Origin: Clostridium sp. Marseille-P2415
GTDB lineage: Bacteria; Bacillota; Clostridia; Lachnospirales; Lachnospiraceae
Direction of reading: 5' to 3'
Assembly (NCBI RefSeq): GCF_900155545.1
Contig: NZ_LT732525.1
Span: 443,424-507,423, forward strand
Length of the DNA: 64,000 nucleotides
Numbering within the stretch: position 1 is the first letter of the stretch; each line of letters opens with the position of its first letter. The translations under genes and the position numbers were made by a program. Under the pieces are notes generated by a model. It did not search any database. It saw only the letters and a program-made list of their open reading frames with translations, and was not told the origin of the DNA. Shown here one piece after another: positions 61,260 to 64,000 of the stretch.

Positions 61260-62153
61260 ATGATTATTAAAAAACGTTATGTAGAGGAAAATGAATCAGA
61301 GGCATATTTTACAGCTTACTTATTAGAAGATTCCAAAGAACTACTGCCGGGAAAGAAACGTCCGGTCGTCGTTATCGCACCGGGCGGCGGATATTTATTT
61401 ACATCCGACCGGGAAGCGGAGCCGATCGCCATGAAATTTCTGTCTCTGGGATATCACGCAGTTGTTCTTAGATATACGACAGGTGATGCGGAGGGAGAAA
61501 ATGCAGGTGTTGGTAAGCTTGCATTAAGAGAACTTGCCTACACGGTACGCTATTTAAGGCAGAAAGCGGATTTATGGTATATACATAAGGATAAGATTGC
61601 AGTTTGCGGATTCTCAGCAGGTGCTCACTTAGCTGCCGGCTTAGGGGTGCATTGGCATGAGAAAGAATTAGCGGATTCCGTTCATGGGGAACAGGCAGAA
61701 GAAATAAAGCCAAATGCATTATTATTGGGATACGGATTATTAGACTATCAGGTTATGACGGACAAAGCTATGACTGAGGCTGGAAATGAAGAGCTGATAG
61801 ATACCTTTGCATTTATGAAAATTGCAAACCGGGCATTAACAGGAGTCAGTGAACTTACGGAAGATGTGATAAGAGAATACAGTCCCAGCTGCTGGGTTTC
61901 TGAGAAAACTCCGCCTGCCTTTTTGTGGCATACCGCAAAGGACAATTTAGTTTTTTCAGAAAATTCTTTGGCATTTGCTTCCGCATTAGCAAAGCATAAA
62001 GTGCCATATGAGCTGCATGTATTTCAGGATGGCGGACACGGCCTGGCTTTGGCAAATGAGGTAACAGCCAATTCAGAAGAACAAATCAATCCGGATTGCG
62101 GGATATGGTTTGAATTGGCAGCTAAATGGCTGAAGAAACATATACCGCTCTAA
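61260..62153 (+). CDS. Alpha/beta hydrolase, acetyl-esterase type
   Basis: Cytoplasmic esterase of 297 residues: oxyanion-hole motif APGGGYLFTS, nucleophile elbow CGFSAGAHLAAG (Ser), acid Asp in HTAKDNLVF, and catalytic His in DGGHGLAL. This BD-FAE/acetyl-xylan-esterase-like layout is common in clostridial glycan loci. AAAGGAGT lies eight bases before the start; TATAAT at 61147-61152 may serve it. It may deacetylate imported oligosaccharides together with the YesMN-linked enzymes. Confidence 0.85.
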   Translation: MIIKKRYVEENESEAYFTAYLLEDSKELLPGKKRPVVVIAPGGGYLFTSDREAEPIAMKFLSLGYHAVVLRYTTGDAEGENAGVGKLALRELAYTVRYLRQKADLWYIHKDKIAVCGFSAGAHLAAGLGVHWHEKELADSVHGEQAEEIKPNALLLGYGLLDYQVMTDKAMTEAGNEELIDTFAFMKIANRALTGVSELTEDVIREYSPSCWVSEKTPPAFLWHTAKDNLVFSENSLAFASALAKHKVPYELHVFQDGGHGLALANEVTANSEEQINPDCGIWFELAAKWLKKHIPL

Positions 62154-62177
62154 TATGGTCAGGCATTAATAAATTAT

Positions 62178-62222
62178 AAGGCTGGAGGCTGCACTAAGAT
62201 TTTTTAGAAGCCGTCCAGCCTT
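62178..62222. terminator. Hairpin after the esterase gene
   Basis: AAGGCTGGAGGCT (62178-62190) and AGCCGTCCAGCCTT (62209-62222) pair with one mismatch. No strong T run follows, so efficiency is doubtful. Confidence 0.5.
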
Positions 62223-62364
62223 AGCCATTGCCTGCCAATCATAAAATCCGGAATAAAACTTTATACCGCCAGGCATAATAATTCTTACATGAATTTATCA
62301 GAATCATATTCTGCTGCAATGTTAATTCGTAAATCAATCGCAGAAAAGAAAGGAGAAACCAGAA

Positions 62365-63693
62365 ATGGAGCCAATGAATAACCCTATCCCAAACCTTGTT
62401 ATAGGTACAGATACAAAGGTCCCTATTGCCAACGGGGAATATGTGACTTCCATAAACTTTGATAATGCCGCCACGACTCCTCCTTTTTTTTCCGTACTCA
62501 AAGAAATCAATGATTTTGCCCCATGGTATTCCTCCATACACAGGGGAGCGGGATTTAAATCCAAATTATCTTCCGATATTTATGATCATGCAAGCTGTGT
62601 TGTACAGGATTTTGTCCATGCAGACAAGGACAATGACGTGGTCATATTCACAAAAAATGCCAGTGAATCCATTAATCTCCTTTCGAATGTTTTATCCCAA
62701 CAGACAGAAAATCAAAATGTGGTTCTCTCAACCTGGATGGAACATGCTTCGAATGATTTATCCTGGAGGGACCATTTTATAGTGGATTATATTGAAATTG
62801 ACCCATGGGGACGATTATCCATAAAAGATTTGGAAAGAAAGCTGATCCAATACAGCGGAAAAGTAAAACTTGTCACTGTCACAGGAGCTTCCAATGTTAC
62901 AGGTTATATCAATCCAATACATGAAATAGCAGCCATTGCACATAAATATGGCGCTAAAATCATGGTTGACGGAGCGCAGCTGGTTCCGCACGTCCTGGTG
63001 GATATGATGCCTGCAAATTCCCCCGGACATCTCGACTATCTGGCTTTTTCAGCTCATAAGATGTATGCACCTTTTGGAATCGGTGCACTGGTCTGTCCAA
63101 AAACTGATTTTGAAAAAAGCCGGCCGTTCCTGCACGGCGGCAGTACCTTCCGGCTGTATACCCATAACCAGATCGAATGGCTTTCTCCTCCGCGGAAAAA
63201 TGAAGCCGGAACCCCTAATGTAATGGGGGTAGCAGCGCTATGTGCGGCCATACGTACCCTCAGTACATTAGGGATGGACAAAATATTTAATCACGAAAAA
63301 GCCTTATACGACTATGCAGCAGAACGCATGCACCGTATTCCCGGCATCCGTTTTTACAGTGACACCAGTAAAGGTGATACGATAAGTATCATTCCTTTTA
63401 ACATGGATAATATTTCACATAAGTGTATGGCAATGATCCTTGCAAATGAATCAGGTATTGCTGCCAGAAGCGGTTTCTTCTGCGCACATCCTTATTGCCA
63501 GCGGCTTTTGGGCCTGTCAGAGATTGATATGGAATATTATTTTAATCATCTTAAGGCCCCGCTGCCGGGAATGGTCAGGGTTAGTTTGGGGTTGTACAAT
63601 ACTTTTGATGAAATAGATAAATTTATCGACACCCTTTCCCTGGTTTCGCAAAATCAGGAATATTATATTCATAAATATTCAGGCAAGGAATAA
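62365..63693 (+). CDS. Class V aminotransferase (cysteine desulfurase-like)
   Basis: PLP enzyme of 442 residues, fold type I. INFDNAATTPP opens the domain. The PLP-ring Asp is in MVDGAQL, the PLP-binding Lys in FSAHKMYAP, and a late Cys in GFFCAHPYC lies where desulfurases carry their active Cys. The terminal tail is short. It could be a cysteine desulfurase or a selenocysteine/isopenicillin-N-epimerase-like enzyme; no IscU or thiolase partner lies nearby, so the substrate is open. AAAGGAG lies before the start. Confidence 0.8.
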   Translation: MEPMNNPIPNLVIGTDTKVPIANGEYVTSINFDNAATTPPFFSVLKEINDFAPWYSSIHRGAGFKSKLSSDIYDHASCVVQDFVHADKDNDVVIFTKNASESINLLSNVLSQQTENQNVVLSTWMEHASNDLSWRDHFIVDYIEIDPWGRLSIKDLERKLIQYSGKVKLVTVTGASNVTGYINPIHEIAAIAHKYGAKIMVDGAQLVPHVLVDMMPANSPGHLDYLAFSAHKMYAPFGIGALVCPKTDFEKSRPFLHGGSTFRLYTHNQIEWLSPPRKNEAGTPNVMGVAALCAAIRTLSTLGMDKIFNHEKALYDYAAERMHRIPGIRFYSDTSKGDTISIIPFNMDNISHKCMAMILANESGIAARSGFFCAHPYCQRLLGLSEIDMEYYFNHLKAPLPGMVRVSLGLYNTFDEIDKFIDTLSLVSQNQEYYIHKYSGKE

Positions 63694-63699
63694 AAAGGG

Positions 63700-63720
63700 G
63701 GGCTGGAAGGGCCAGCCCTT
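63700..63720 (+). terminator. Terminator after the aminotransferase gene
   Basis: GGGCTGG-AAGGG-CCAGCCC followed by TTAATAATTAAT. The stem is strong but the T run is short. Confidence 0.6.
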
Positions 63721-63777
63721 AATAATTAATCGGTGACTCGTATGCATCACCCGTAAGTTGATCTTTTGGTATCAGTG

Positions 63778-63999
63778 TTACAGTTTACAGTCCTTAAGAA
63801 TTTTCTCAATCGCCTCCCAAATTGCAAGAGATGGATTTTCTTTATAATACCGATATCCCTTATACTGATGCAGAATATAACCATTCTCATGATTTTTCTT
63901 CATAATAGCTTTTGCTCGGTTTACTGCATCGCATACATCTGACAGCTGCAATTTTCCAAGAACACGCTTAAAATTATCTTCGTGTTTATACTCATCCAT
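63778..63999 (-). CDS. Hypothetical protein (5' end may lie outside window)
   Basis: Frame of 73 codons ending with TAA at 63778, open to the right edge. The first visible ATG is at 63999. The protein is charged, with GYILHQYKGYRYYKENPSLAIWEAIEKILKD and no membrane segment. I recognise no family. The true start and length cannot be decided from this window. Confidence 0.4.
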   Translation of the reverse strand: MDEYKHEDNFKRVLGKLQLSDVCDAVNRAKAIMKKNHENGYILHQYKGYRYYKENPSLAIWEAIEKILKDCKL

Positions 64000-64000
64000 A

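Noticed and set aside
1-64000. CRISPR arrays, tRNA and rRNA genes
   Set aside because: No regularly spaced repeats with unique spacers, no T-arm GTTCRA patterns and no rRNA core sequences were seen on reading.

Overview
The window looks like a chromosome segment of a low-to-medium GC Firmicute of class Clostridia, most likely a saccharolytic Lachnospiraceae (Clostridium cluster XIVa / Lacrimispora-like). The evidence is strong AGGAGG ribosome sites, sigma-A promoters, many YesMN/LplABC-type sugar systems, BlaI/BlaR1, a tandem glycine riboswitch and a CprABC-RK-like bacteriocin resistance set. The species is inferred from gene content; no rRNA or tRNA gene is visible.

Layout. 1-3.7 kb: a LytS-type kinase (cut by the left edge), its LytTR regulator and a CstA-type carrier, with three LytTR-like sites in exact 21-bp phase before the carrier gene. 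3.8-6.2 kb: a DUF1538 membrane protein overlapping a tandem PII-like protein. 6.2-13.5 kb: blaI-blaR1 convergent with two class B penicillin-binding protein genes (one MecA-like). Both transcription units carry the same promoter-operator arrangement, so this looks like a beta-lactam-responsive circuit whose outputs are PBPs. 13.5-15.9 kb: a DUF2085 gene, a zinc-ribbon gene, a possible small RNA, and an IS3/IS66 scar that has destroyed an ABC exporter gene.

15.9-27.2 kb: a glycan locus with an SGNH esterase, an ankyrin-GH43 fusion, a second GH43, an LplABC-like importer, a divergent membrane-bound AraC regulator and a serine hydrolase. 27.2-37.4 kb: a left-reading Amadori-compound (fructoselysine-type) locus: GntR regulator, amidohydrolase, YfcC-type carrier, FrlB deglycase, FrlD kinase, a second SIS protein, an amino-acid-type ABC importer and an FrlC-like epimerase. 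37.6-39.4 kb: an AGCS symporter behind a tandem glycine riboswitch and intrinsic terminator. 39.5-44.2 kb: a lantibiotic-type ABC transporter divergent from its two-component system. 44.2-45.6 kb: a secreted GH18 chitinase. 45.8-51.8 kb: a LacI-linked sugar importer with a DUF5060/DUF5605-type glycosidase. 52-61 kb: a YesMN-linked importer with a DUF2264 protein and a GH88 unsaturated uronyl hydrolase. 61.2-64 kb: an alpha/beta hydrolase, a class V aminotransferase and an edge-cut hypothetical gene.

How it works together. Three independent importer loci, each with a different regulator class (AraC, LacI, YesMN), sit beside intracellular glycosidases lacking signal peptides. This suggests the cell imports oligosaccharides made elsewhere and trims them in the cytoplasm. 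The other modules handle glycated amino acids, glycine/alanine, organic acids, and defence against beta-lactams and cationic peptides.
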